From NCBI GenBank assembly GCA_963847615.1, contig CAWKAN010000025.1:124001-188000 (forward strand): a stretch of DNA of 64,000 bases, written 5' to 3'. This DNA comes from Palsa-883 sp963847615. Its GTDB lineage: Bacteria; Pseudomonadota; Alphaproteobacteria; Acetobacterales; Acetobacteraceae. The notes under the pieces were generated by a model. The model did not search any database. It was not told the DNA's origin and saw only the letters and a program-made list of their open reading frames with translations. A program made the translations under genes and the position numbers. The stretch's first letter is position 1. Each line of letters opens with the position of its first letter. Below, piece after piece: positions 1-8,337 of this stretch.

Positions 1-52
1 CACACTCGGCCCGCCGCGCGGCAGCAGCCGAACGCACCCAAGGACGCCAGCC

Positions 53-560
53 ATGCCCGCGATCGAACCGATCCCCTACCCGGACGCCAAGCTGCGCCGC
101 ATCCTGTCCACGCGTGCGCACCATCGCCCTGGTCGGTGCGTCATCGAACTGGAACCGCCCCAGCTACTTCGTGATGAAATACCTGCAGGGCAAAGGCTAC
201 CGCGTCATCCCGGTCAATCCCGGCCTGGCCGGCAAGGAGCTGCTGGGCGAGCGCGTCTACGCCTCCCTGCGCGACATCCCCGAGCCGATCGACATGGTCG
301 ACGTGTTCCGCGCCTCCGACCAGGTCGCCCAGGATCGTCGACGACGCCATCGCCATCGGCGCCAAGGTGGTGTGGATGCAGCTCGGCGTGCGCCACGACG
401 CCGCCGGCGCCAAGGCCGAAGCCGCCGGGCTCGAAGTGGTGATGAACCGCTGCCCGAAGATCGAATTCGGCCGGCTCGGCGGCGAACTGTCCTGGAGCGG
501 CGTCAACTCCGGCCTGATCCACAACCGTGCGCCGCAGGCCGCCGACCGATCGGCCGGCCA
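53..560 (+). CDS. CoA-binding domain protein (YccU-like), frameshifted
   Basis: The product belongs to the small CoA-binding (Rossmann-fold, YccU/succinyl-CoA-synthetase-alpha-like) family, whose exact role is poorly known. The reading starts at the ATG at 53 behind an AAGGA at 40-44 and must change frame twice, near 113 and near 335. The recovered pieces include TIALVGASSNWNRPSYFVM (the nucleotide-binding GASxxxxRPS loop), GYRVIPVNPGL and the family C-terminal NRCPKIEFGRLGGELSWSGV. No stop falls where the family normally ends, so the 3' end is approximate and a third indel near 540 is likely. It abuts the sulfhydrylase gene downstream. The family assignment is firm. Whether the frameshifts are biological or sequence errors cannot be told here. 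Confidence 0.75.
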
Positions 561-1862
561 AGCCCCGCCCCCTGCCCGGCCCCAACCTGACCTATGGGTT
601 CGAGACCCGCGCCATCCACGCCGGCGCATCGCCCGACCCCACCACGGGCGCGCGCATCACGCCGATCTTCCAGACCGCCGCCTATGTGTTCGACGACGTG
701 GAGCACGCCGCCTCGCTGTTCAACCTGCACAATTTCGGCTACATCTACTCGCGCCTGACCAACCCGACCGTTTCGGTGCTGGAGGAGCGGGTGGCCAGCC
801 TGGAGGGCGGGCGCGCCGCGGTCGCCGCCGCCTCCGGGCCATGCCGCGCAGTTCCTGATCTTCGCGACGCTGCTGGAACCGGGCGACGAGTTCCTCGCCT
901 CGCGCAACCTGTATGGCGGCTCGCTGACCCAGTTCGGCCTGAGCTTCAAAAAGCTCGGCTGGACCTGCCACTTCGTCGATCCGCACGAGCCGGAGAATTT
1001 CCGCCGCGCGCTGACCCCGCGCTGCAAGGCGATCTTCGTCGAGAGCCTGGCCAATCCGGGCGGCGTGGTGGTCGATCTGGAGGCGGTGGCCAAAATCGCC
1101 CACGAGGCCGGGCTGCCGCTGATCGTCGACAACACCCTGGCGACGCCCTACCTGTGCCGGCCGTTCGAGTGGGGCGCCGACCTGGTCTGCCACTCGACGA
1201 CGAAATTCCTCGACGGCCACGGCAATTCGCTGGGCGGCATCGTGGTGGAGAGCGGCCGGTTCGACTGGGCGCAGGGGGAGAAGTTTCCGTCGCTGACCGA
1301 GCCTGAGCCGGCCTATCACGGCCTGCGCTTCTACGAGAATTTCGGCGATTTCGCCTTCACCACCAAGGCCAGGGCGGTGGCGCTGCGCGACTACGGCCCG
1401 ACCCTGGCGCCGATGAACGCGTTCCTGACCATCACCGGGATCGAGACGCTGCACCTGCGCATGGAGCGGCACGTCGCCAACGCGCAGCAGGTCGCCGCAT
1501 TCCTGGAGGCCGACAAGCGGGTCGCCTGGGTGTCCTATGCCGGGCTGGCGTCCAGCCCGTATCGCGCCCTGGCGCGCAAATACCTGCCGAAGGGCGCCGG
1601 CTCGGTGTTCACCTTCGGCGTCAAGGGCGGCTACGACGCCGGCACGCGGCTGGTCGAGGGCGTGCGGCTGTTCTCGCACCTGGCGAACATCGGCGACACG
1701 CGCAGCCTGGTGCTGCACCCGGCCTCGACCACGCATCGCCAGCTCAGCGACGAGCAGCGGGCGGCGGCGGGCGCCGGGCCCGACGTGATCCGCCTGTCGA
1801 TCGGGCTGGAGACGGCCGAGGACCTGATCCGCGACCTCGACCAGGCGCTGGCCGCCGGCTGA
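527..1862 (+). CDS. metY: O-acetylhomoserine sulfhydrylase (aminocarboxypropyltransferase), one frameshift
   Basis: This is a PLP-dependent Cys/Met-metabolism enzyme that makes homocysteine from O-acetylhomoserine and sulfide in the cytoplasm. Seen in the sequence are an N-terminal TYGFETRAIHAG, ITPIFQTAAYVF, the cofactor-lysine segment HSTTKFLDGHG, and a C-terminal SLVLHPASTTHRQLS followed by IRLSIGLE. The frame changes once near 840 (between AAASG and HAAQFL), so the coding region is two pieces of one normal-length (about 430-residue) enzyme. The start is uncertain: GTG at 527 is the first in frame, but homologues suggest a start nearer 545 that may be masked by the indel ending the preceding gene. 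All catalytic motifs survive, so a sequence error is at least as likely as a real mutation. Confidence 0.88.
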
Positions 1863-2686
1863 CCCGGCGGGACCGCCCATGCCGTTCCCCGGGCAACCCG
1901 GCCCGGCTGCCGGCGCGGAGGGCAAGGCGCGGCGCGCTGGCCCGCGGCGCCGCCCGGCATCCGGGACCTGGCGACGATCCGCCAGCCCGGCGCGCTGCAC
2001 CACGCCGCGCCGGCGATCGACGACGATGCGCCGCCGGCGCGGTTCGGGCCGGCGGTGGGGCGCCCTCGCCGGGGGCGCTTGCGCCGTTCCGGGCCGGGCT
2101 GGCGCCTGTCGGGCAATTCGCCGACGTGCCGCACGTCGGGTTCCCGGGCGTGCGGGGGGGGGGAGCGAGGCACTGCCGGCGCGCCATCGGCTTGTGCCCG
2201 CGGCGCTCGGGGCGTTGCGGGAAGCGTGCCGGACGTGCGATCGCCCCGGGGAAGCGGAGGGTGCCCGGGCGCCGCATATCAGCCTTGCGCCGGGCGCAAC
2301 GACCGCGGCCGCGCCGGCCGCAAGCGCCGCGCCGGCGGTGCCAGCAGTGCGCCAGGCGCCGATGGCGATCGGCTCGGGCAGCAAAAGGCCGGCGCGATTC
2401 CATAGCTGTTGTGGCGCTGCACCAACGCACGCCGACCGCGTGCCGGTCCGCCTCTCTGCGGCGACCCCGGCGGCGAATTTGCGGGGCTGTAACACCGCTG
2501 TGACCCACCTGCCCTCCGCTGTGGCAGTTTCGCAACAGCAAGGGCGAAACCGTTGAAACCCCCTCGCTTTGGAGCAAGCTCGCAGCTACACTTCACTGAG
2601 TTCGTGGTAGTCACCGGCTCGACCGCCGGTTGTCGGGATCAGCGCGCGCCGTCCTGGCGGCGTGTCACGGTGAGGAGAGAGCAAAC
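1863..2686. other. gene-free stretch between metY and the OmpA-like genes
   Basis: No convincing gene is seen in these 820 bases. Open frames exist on both strands but have the arginine/alanine composition of GC-rich noise. A short reading on the + strand around 1940-2150 looks faintly protein-like but needs several frame changes and matches no family I recognise. The last 200 bases are less GC-rich and presumably hold the promoter of the downstream outer-membrane protein gene. I could not pick a confident -35/-10 pair. Confidence 0.5.
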
Positions 2687-3724
2687 ATGCGACTTCGGAA
2701 TGTGCTTCTGGCGGCGACGGTGATGGCCCTGCCACTGGCCGCGCAGGCGCAACCGGTGACCGGCCTGTATATCGGTGCCGGCGGCGGTGTGAACATCATG
2801 CTGGACGAGCCGATCACGTCGGCCGGTGGCTACAGCGTGAACAATACGGACCTGCAAACCAACGTCGGCGGCGTTGGTGTGGTGAGCCTCGGCTGGGGGT
2901 TCGGCAATGGCCTCCGCGCCGAAGTTGAGGGCGACTACCGCTACAATGGCCTGGACAAGATTACCGGCTCCAATAACAGCGCCTCGATCAGCGGGTCCGA
3001 GCAGAAGTTCGGCCCGATGGTGAATGTGCTGTACGACTTCACCACCCTGTCGCCGAGCTTCGTGCCATATCTCGGTGCGGGCGTCGGTTACCAGTTCGCT
3101 GACGAGGCAATCAACATCGGCGGCTATACCTTCAGCAAGACCGAAGGCTCCTTCGCCTACCAGGCGATCATCGGCGCCGCCATGCCGATCTCCTCGGTGC
3201 CGGGCTTGGCGGTGACCGCCGAGTACCGCTTCATGGGCATGTCCGGCAATCGCACCTACGGCAGTGGCAACAATAGTGTGACGCTGGGCAACGACTTCAA
3301 CAACTCCGTCCTGCTCGGCATCCGCTATGCCTTCGGCGCGCCGACCCCGCCGCCGCCGGCGCCGATGCCGATGGCCGCCCCGGCGCCCGCCCCGGCCCGC
3401 AGCTACCTGGTGTTCTTCGATTGGGACAAGGCGACGCTGACGCCGCGGGCCCAGCAGATCATCAAGGAAGCGGCGGACAACTCGACCAAGGTCAGGTACA
3501 CGCGGATCGAGGTGAACGGCTACACCGACACCTCGGGCACGCCGAAGTACAACCAGGGCCTGTCGATCCGTCGTGCCGACGCGGTCGCCGCGCAACTGGT
3601 CAAGGACGGCGTGCCGAAGGGCGCCATCGCCATCCAGGGCTTCGGCGAAACCCACCTGCTGGTGCCGACCGGCCCCAACGTGCGCGAGCCGCAGAACCGC
3701 CGCGTCGAGATCATCATCCGCTGA
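2687..3724 (+). CDS. OmpA-family outer-membrane protein (beta-barrel plus peptidoglycan-binding domain)
   Basis: The 345-residue product has a signal peptide (MRLRNVLLAATVMALPLAAQA), an eight-strand-type barrel at about residues 22-215 with glycine/aromatic strands such as LYIGAGGGVNIML and LLGIRYAFG, a proline/alanine linker at about 218-237, and an OmpA C-terminal domain from RSYLVFFDWDKATLTP to NRRVEIIIR. The latter has the NGYTDTSG and NxxLSxRRA-type motifs that bind peptidoglycan. It probably anchors the outer membrane to the cell wall. The ATG at 2687 is preferred over upstream starts because GAGGAGA lies 8 bases before it and a signal peptide begins there. A near-identical C-terminal domain occurs in the next gene, so the pair arose by tandem duplication. 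Confidence 0.93.
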   Translation: MRLRNVLLAATVMALPLAAQAQPVTGLYIGAGGGVNIMLDEPITSAGGYSVNNTDLQTNVGGVGVVSLGWGFGNGLRAEVEGDYRYNGLDKITGSNNSASISGSEQKFGPMVNVLYDFTTLSPSFVPYLGAGVGYQFADEAINIGGYTFSKTEGSFAYQAIIGAAMPISSVPGLAVTAEYRFMGMSGNRTYGSGNNSVTLGNDFNNSVLLGIRYAFGAPTPPPPAPMPMAAPAPAPARSYLVFFDWDKATLTPRAQQIIKEAADNSTKVRYTRIEVNGYTDTSGTPKYNQGLSIRRADAVAAQLVKDGVPKGAIAIQGFGETHLLVPTGPNVREPQNRRVEIIIR

Positions 3725-3753
3725 TCGGACGCGCCTTGGCTGAACCGACAACC

Positions 3754-3782
3754 GGGGCGCCGCAAGGCGCCCCGCTTTGTTT
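3754..3782 (+). terminator. rho-independent terminator after the first OmpA-like gene
   Basis: An 8-bp perfect stem (GGGGCGCC / GGCGCCCC, 3754-3761 and 3766-3773) closes on a GCAA tetraloop and is followed by GCTTTGTTT. It lies 30 bases after the stop codon at 3722-3724, so the two OmpA-like genes are probably separate transcripts. Confidence 0.85.
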
Positions 3783-3898
3783 GCAGGCCATGGCCGCACC
3801 ATTTGACCTCAACAAGCGTTGCGTGATGTGATTCGGCGGATGCGCCGAGGCTGGGTTGTGCTAAGATGCGTCTGATTCAACCGGAAGGATCCCGATCG

Positions 3899-4978
3899 AT
3901 GCGGCTATGCGGCAAGGCGCTTACCGCCATGGTGGTGGCGGCCGGGTTGTTTGCGGCCCCGCTTGCCGCCCGGGCGCAGCCGTTCAAGGGCGTCTATGTC
4001 AGCCTGGGCAGCGGCTACGACCTGACGCCGGACAGCAGCGCCGCGCCGCCGTCGGCCTTCGCCGGCTCCAACATCCAGTTGCAGCGGGACGGCGGGTTCG
4101 CCGGGCTTGGCGCGCTCGGCTACGCGTTCGGCAACGGCTTCCGCCTCGAGCTTGAAGGCAACTACCGGCAGAACGGGCTGAATGGGCTGACCGGCACCAC
4201 CCTGCCCAGCCAGACATCCGGGACGCTGGAAAGCTACGGGCTGATGGCGAACGTGATGTTCGACATGGATATCGGCCAACCCTGGCTCTACCCCTACCTC
4301 GGCGGCGGCGTCGGCTACGGGTGGGACCGCCTGAGCGGCGCGCAGTTCGCCACCGCGGCCACCAGCTTCAGCTCCAGCGACACCCAGGGTGGCTTCGCCT
4401 GGCAGGCGATCGCCGGGCTGTCGTTCCCGGTCTCCGGCGTCCCCGGCCTGTCGGTCACCGCCGAATACCGCTACCACAGCCTGGTCGGGAACCAGACGTT
4501 CCACGGCACCAGCCCGAGCGGCTCCGCCAACCTGACGCTGGGCACCCAGTCCGACCACGACGTGCTGCTCGGCGTTCGCTATGCCTTCGGCGTCACGCCG
4601 CCGCCGCTGCCGGCCCCGGCGCCGATGGCCGCCCCGGCGCCGGCGCCGGCCCGCAGCTACCTGGTGTTCTTCGATTGGGACAAGGCGACCCTGACGCCGC
4701 GGGCGCAGCAGATCATCCGCGAAGCCGCCGACAATTCGACCAAGGTCGCCTACACGCAGATCCAGGTGAACGGTTACACCGACACCTCGGGCTCGCCGCA
4801 CTACAACCAGGACCTGTCGATGCGCCGCGCCCAGGTCGTGGCGGCCGAACTGGTGAAGGACGGCGTGCCGCAGCGCATCATCGCCATCCGCGGCTTCGGC
4901 GAAACCCACCTGCTGGTGCCGACCGGCCCCAACGTGCGCGAGCCGCAGAACCGCCGGGTCGAGATCATCATCCGCTAG
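3899..4978 (+). CDS. OmpA-family outer-membrane protein, tandem paralogue
   Basis: This 359-residue paralogue of the preceding gene has the same plan: signal peptide (ending LAARAQ), N-terminal beta-barrel (FKGVYVSLGSGYDLTP ... LLGVRYAFGV), Pro/Ala linker and OmpA peptidoglycan-binding domain (RSYLVFFDWDKATLTP ... NRRVEIIIR). The ATG at 3899 is chosen because GGAAGGA sits 9 bases upstream and the signal peptide starts there; an in-frame ATG at 3866 would add 11 residues with no ribosome site. The C-terminal domain is almost identical to that of the upstream copy while the barrels have diverged, which points to different surface roles or to gene conversion of the anchor domain. The stop is TAG. 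Confidence 0.93.
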   Translation: MRLCGKALTAMVVAAGLFAAPLAARAQPFKGVYVSLGSGYDLTPDSSAAPPSAFAGSNIQLQRDGGFAGLGALGYAFGNGFRLELEGNYRQNGLNGLTGTTLPSQTSGTLESYGLMANVMFDMDIGQPWLYPYLGGGVGYGWDRLSGAQFATAATSFSSSDTQGGFAWQAIAGLSFPVSGVPGLSVTAEYRYHSLVGNQTFHGTSPSGSANLTLGTQSDHDVLLGVRYAFGVTPPPLPAPAPMAAPAPAPARSYLVFFDWDKATLTPRAQQIIREAADNSTKVAYTQIQVNGYTDTSGSPHYNQDLSMRRAQVVAAELVKDGVPQRIIAIRGFGETHLLVPTGPNVREPQNRRVEIIIR

Positions 4979-5004
4979 CCGGGAGTTCGCCCGCCGGGGT
5001 CGGA

Positions 5005-5032
5005 TGACGGCGCCGGGTTTGGCGCGCCGTCA
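5005..5032. terminator. hairpin between convergent genes, possible bidirectional terminator
   Basis: A 9-bp perfect stem (TGACGGCGC / GCGCCGTCA) encloses a 10-base loop between the stop of the second OmpA-like gene and the stop of the minus-strand SDR gene. No T-tract follows on either strand, so termination is inferred from position and stem strength only. Confidence 0.5.
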
Positions 5033-5055
5033 TGCCACCACGCGACGGCGCGCGG

Positions 5056-5907
5056 TCAGCCGCCGGTGCGGAACGCCTCCGCCGGCGTGGTGGAGCCGAT
5101 CCCCGGGCGCAGCCACGCATCGGCGCCGACGATCGCCCCGTGCCGCGCCTCGACCGGAAAGCACAGCGCGGCCACCGCCGGGGCGAGATAATCCGGCGAC
5201 GGCAGGCCGTGCGGGTCCTCCCCCGGCATCGCCTGCGCCCGCAGCCTTGTCGCCATCGGCCCGGGCTCGAACAAGTTCACCCGCAGCCGCGTGGTCCGCG
5301 TCTCCGCCGCCCAGGTCAGTACCAGGTGCTCCAACCCCGCCTTGGTCGCCCCATAGGCGCCCCAGTAGGCGCGCGGGTCGCGCGTCAGCCCATCGGTCAC
5401 CACCACCGCCCGCCCTGCCCCGGCGGCGCGCAGCAGCGGATCGCAGGTGCGGATCAGGTGCCACCCGGCGGTCAGGTTCACGCCCACCACCGCGGCCCAG
5501 TCGCGCGGCTGGATCTGGTGCACCGGGGTCAGCCGGCCCAGCACCGCGGCGGCATGCACCAGGATGTCCAGCCGGCCGAAGCGCTGCTGCAGGCTGGGAC
5601 CGATCGCCTCGATCTGCTCGCCCTCGGCCAGGTCGAGCGGCAGCAGCGTCGCCTCGCCACCGGCGGCGCGGATCGCGTCGTCGGTCTCCTCCAGCCCGCC
5701 CTGGGTGCGCGCGACCAGCACCGGGCGCGCGCCAAGCCGCGCCAACTCGATCGCCACCGCCGCGCCGAGGCCGCGACTCGCCCCGGTGACCAGCGCCACC
5801 TGCCCGGCCAGCGGTTTCGCCACGCCAGGCGATCCGGCGCCCTCGGACGGGTCCGCCCCGTCAGGCGGCGCACCGCCGGCCGGCGGCGTGGCCGGCCTCC
5901 CCGCCAT
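5056..5907 (-). CDS. short-chain dehydrogenase/reductase (SDR)
   Basis: A 283-residue NAD(P)-dependent SDR oxidoreductase. After a 35-residue Pro/Ala-rich leader it shows the TGASRGLGAA cofactor-binding motif, LPLDLAE, LVHAAAVLG in place of the usual NAG segment, and the catalytic YGATKAG (YxxxK). The substrate is unknown. Its ATG (5907-5905) overlaps the purF stop (5909-5907) by one base in TGATG, which implies translational coupling. A cvpA-purF-SDR order recurs in alphaproteobacteria, but no link between this SDR and purine synthesis is established. Confidence 0.88.
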   Translation of the reverse strand: MAGRPATPPAGGAPPDGADPSEGAGSPGVAKPLAGQVALVTGASRGLGAAVAIELARLGARPVLVARTQGGLEETDDAIRAAGGEATLLPLDLAEGEQIEAIGPSLQQRFGRLDILVHAAAVLGRLTPVHQIQPRDWAAVVGVNLTAGWHLIRTCDPLLRAAGAGRAVVVTDGLTRDPRAYWGAYGATKAGLEHLVLTWAAETRTTRLRVNLFEPGPMATRLRAQAMPGEDPHGLPSPDYLAPAVAALCFPVEARHGAIVGADAWLRPGIGSTTPAEAFRTGG

Positions 5908-7379
5908 CAATGATGCTCCTCGACCAGCAGGCTGAGCTGCCGGTCGGAATTGTCGCCCTTGTCGGCCAGCGCGATCGGATAGTCGCCGGTGAAGCAGGCA
6001 TCGCAGTAATGCGGTCGCTCGCCGTCGCGCCCCGGGTGCCCGAGCGCGCGATACAGCCCGTCGATCGAGATGAACGCCAGGCTGTCCACCCCGATCAGCC
6101 GCGCCATCTCGTCCACATCGTGCTTCGCCGCCAGCAGCTCGCTGCGCTCCGGGGTGTCGATGCCGTAGAAGCACGAATGCGTGGTCGGCGGCGAGGACAC
6201 CCGCATGTGCACCTCGGTCGCCCCGGCGGCGCGCACCATCTCGACGATCTTGCGGCTGGTGGTGCCGCGCACGATCGAGTCGTCCACCAGGATCACCCGC
6301 TGGCCGGCCAGCACCGGGCGGTTGGCGGAGTGCTTCAGCTTCACGCCCAGGTGGCGGATGTGGTCGGTCGGCTCGATGAAGGTGCGCCCGACATAGTGGT
6401 TGCGGATGATGCCGAGCTCGAACGGGATGCCGCTCTCGGCCGCATAGCCCATCGCCGCTGGCACGCCGGAATCCGGCACCGGCACCACCACGTCGGCCGC
6501 CACGAAGGATTCGCGCGCCAGCTCGGCGCCGATCTGCTTGCGCGTGGCGTAGACCGGCTGGCCCTCCATCACCGAATCGGGGCGGGCAAAATAGATGTAT
6601 TCGAACACGCAGAACCGCTCCCGCGCGCGGCCGAACGGCTTGATCGAGTGCACCCCCTGGTCGTTGATCACGACGATCTCGCCGGGCTCGATGTCGCGGA
6701 CGAACTCGGCGCCGACGATCTCCAGCGCGCAGGTCTCCGAGGCCAGCACCCAGCCGCCGGTCGGGCTGACATTGGGCACCCGGCCGAGGATCAGCGGGCG
6801 CACGCCGAGCGGATCGCGCACCCCCATCAGCGCCTCGTTCGACAGCGCCACCAGCGAGTAGGCGCCGACCACCTGCTTCAGCGCGTCGATCAGCCGATCG
6901 ACCACGGTGGAATACAGGCTGATGGCGATCAGGTGGACGAACACCTCGGAATCGGTGGTGGACTGGAACAGGCAGCCGCGGCGCACCAGCGCGCGGTGCA
7001 ACGCGTGCGCGTTGGTCAGGTTGCCGTTGTGCGCGACGGCGAACCCGCCGAACTCGAAATCGGCATACAGCGGCTGGACGTTGCGCAGGATGGTCTCGCC
7101 GGTGGTGGCGTAGCGGTTGTGGCCGATCGCGTTGGCACCGGGCAGGCCGGCGATCACGCGGGCGTCGCCGTAGTTGTCACCGACCAAGCCCAGGCCGCGG
7201 TGCTGGTGGAAGCGGGCGCCGTCGAAGGTGACGATGCCGGTGGCCTCCTGGCCGCGGTGCTGCAGGGCGTGCAGGCCAAGCGCGGTGACCGCGGCGCTGT
7301 CGGGCAGGTTCCAGACGCCGAAGACGCCACACTCCTCCCGCGGCTTGTCGTCATCGGCGTAATGGGCGGCGAGGGGCAT
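5907..7379 (-). CDS. purF: amidophosphoribosyltransferase
   Basis: PurF makes phosphoribosylamine from PRPP and glutamine, the first committed step of purine synthesis. The 490-residue product begins with a 16-residue leader before EECGVFGVWN. In the family the cysteine of CGVFG becomes the N-terminal nucleophile after propeptide removal. Also visible are GHNRYATTG, HNGNLTN, STTDSEV, the PRPP-binding ILVDDSIVRGTT and the C-terminal FTGDYPIA. The ATG at 7379 is chosen because the propeptide-Cys arrangement starts there; the longer open frame upstream is only the shadow of cvpA. cvpA ends 11 bases before the start, so the two are likely co-transcribed. Confidence 0.96.
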   Translation of the reverse strand: MPLAAHYADDDKPREECGVFGVWNLPDSAAVTALGLHALQHRGQEATGIVTFDGARFHQHRGLGLVGDNYGDARVIAGLPGANAIGHNRYATTGETILRNVQPLYADFEFGGFAVAHNGNLTNAHALHRALVRRGCLFQSTTDSEVFVHLIAISLYSTVVDRLIDALKQVVGAYSLVALSNEALMGVRDPLGVRPLILGRVPNVSPTGGWVLASETCALEIVGAEFVRDIEPGEIVVINDQGVHSIKPFGRARERFCVFEYIYFARPDSVMEGQPVYATRKQIGAELARESFVAADVVVPVPDSGVPAAMGYAAESGIPFELGIIRNHYVGRTFIEPTDHIRHLGVKLKHSANRPVLAGQRVILVDDSIVRGTTSRKIVEMVRAAGATEVHMRVSSPPTTHSCFYGIDTPERSELLAAKHDVDEMARLIGVDSLAFISIDGLYRALGHPGRDGERPHYCDACFTGDYPIALADKGDNSDRQLSLLVEEHH

Positions 7380-7390
7380 CGGCAAGCCTC

Positions 7391-7981
7391 CTAATTCCGC
7401 GTCGGCTGGCGCGGCTGCGGACCCACGGCGCGGCCCAGGGGCTGCGCCCGGAGCAACTCTGCCGCGGTGGTCTGGTGCGCCTCCGGCGGCGGATAGACGT
7501 GCGGCCTGGCCCCCGGCGGCAGGCGCTCCACCGCCCAAACCGCGCCGGCATAGACGAGCGGCAGGGTGCGGGCGCGCTGCACCACCTCCGGCCACTGCTC
7601 TGTCGGGATCACCATGCCAACCGCGATATAGGCGAACACGACGAGAAGCGCACCCCGGACGAGACCGAATACCAGCCCCAACGTGCGGTCGAGCCCGCCG
7701 AGCCGCGAGCCCTGCACCAGGGCGGCGATCCAGCCCGACACCACCATCAGCACCAGCAGCGCGCCGAGGAACAGCGCCGCGGCGGTGGCGGCGCCGACCC
7801 ACTCGGGCGAGTGGATCCAGCGGGCGAATTGCGGCTGGGCGAGCGGCATACCCCAGTAGGCGAAGCCCGCGGCGCCGGCCCAGGCGCCGAGGCCGAGCGC
7901 CTCGCGCACGAAGCCACGCGCCAGGGCGAGCAGGCCGGACACCCCCACCACGCCCAACACGACGAAATCAACCCAGGTCAT
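7391..7981 (-). CDS. cvpA: CvpA-family inner-membrane protein
   Basis: The 196-residue protein has the CvpA hallmark start (TWVDFVVLGVVGVSGLLALARGFVREAL, cut here only in description) and about four hydrophobic segments in residues 1-130, then a proline/arginine-rich cytoplasmic tail. CvpA family members affect colicin V export and envelope integrity, and the gene commonly precedes purF. The ATG at 7981 is the first in-frame start. No operator or PurR-like site is recognisable upstream. Confidence 0.9.
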   Translation of the reverse strand: MTWVDFVVLGVVGVSGLLALARGFVREALGLGAWAGAAGFAYWGMPLAQPQFARWIHSPEWVGAATAAALFLGALLVLMVVSGWIAALVQGSRLGGLDRTLGLVFGLVRGALLVVFAYIAVGMVIPTEQWPEVVQRARTLPLVYAGAVWAVERLPPGARPHVYPPPEAHQTTAAELLRAQPLGRAVGPQPRQPTRN

Positions 7982-8337
7982 CCGCCCGCCACGAAAGGGT
8001 CACGTGGCGGGGTATATCCCCTGTCACGCGCGCCGCGCCAAGCGAAGATCGCGCCAGGCGCGGGGGAATCGCATCCGCCGGGCGGCCGGCGCCGCATAAC
8101 TTCACCTCTCTCGCGCGGCGGGCACGGGGGGAACACGACCGTGTCGAACCCTGCCGATCCTCTCAGCGCCAACCGTCCCTCCATGCCCCAGGCCGCCAGA
8201 CGGGAAAACGAGGGACACTGACATAACGTCAGGGGATCACGAGTGGACGCGCACCCTCAGGGGGCACCATTGCACGCGAATTTACCAGCTGGCTGATATG
8301 GCACGCTGCGGGATCCTCGATACCTTCTCGCGTGACC
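7982..8337. other. gene-free stretch upstream of cvpA
   Basis: No gene is supported in these 356 bases. They separate the purF operon from the 3' end of the glycan island, both on the minus strand. A small palindrome (GGGGTATATCCCC, around 8011-8023) lies about 30-40 bases upstream of the cvpA start and could be part of its promoter or operator, but I cannot tie it to a known regulator. Confidence 0.4.

Noticed and set aside
1879..2556. a 225-codon gene after metY
   Set aside because: Composition is Arg/Ala/Pro-rich, no ribosome site or family motif, and other frames are equally open.
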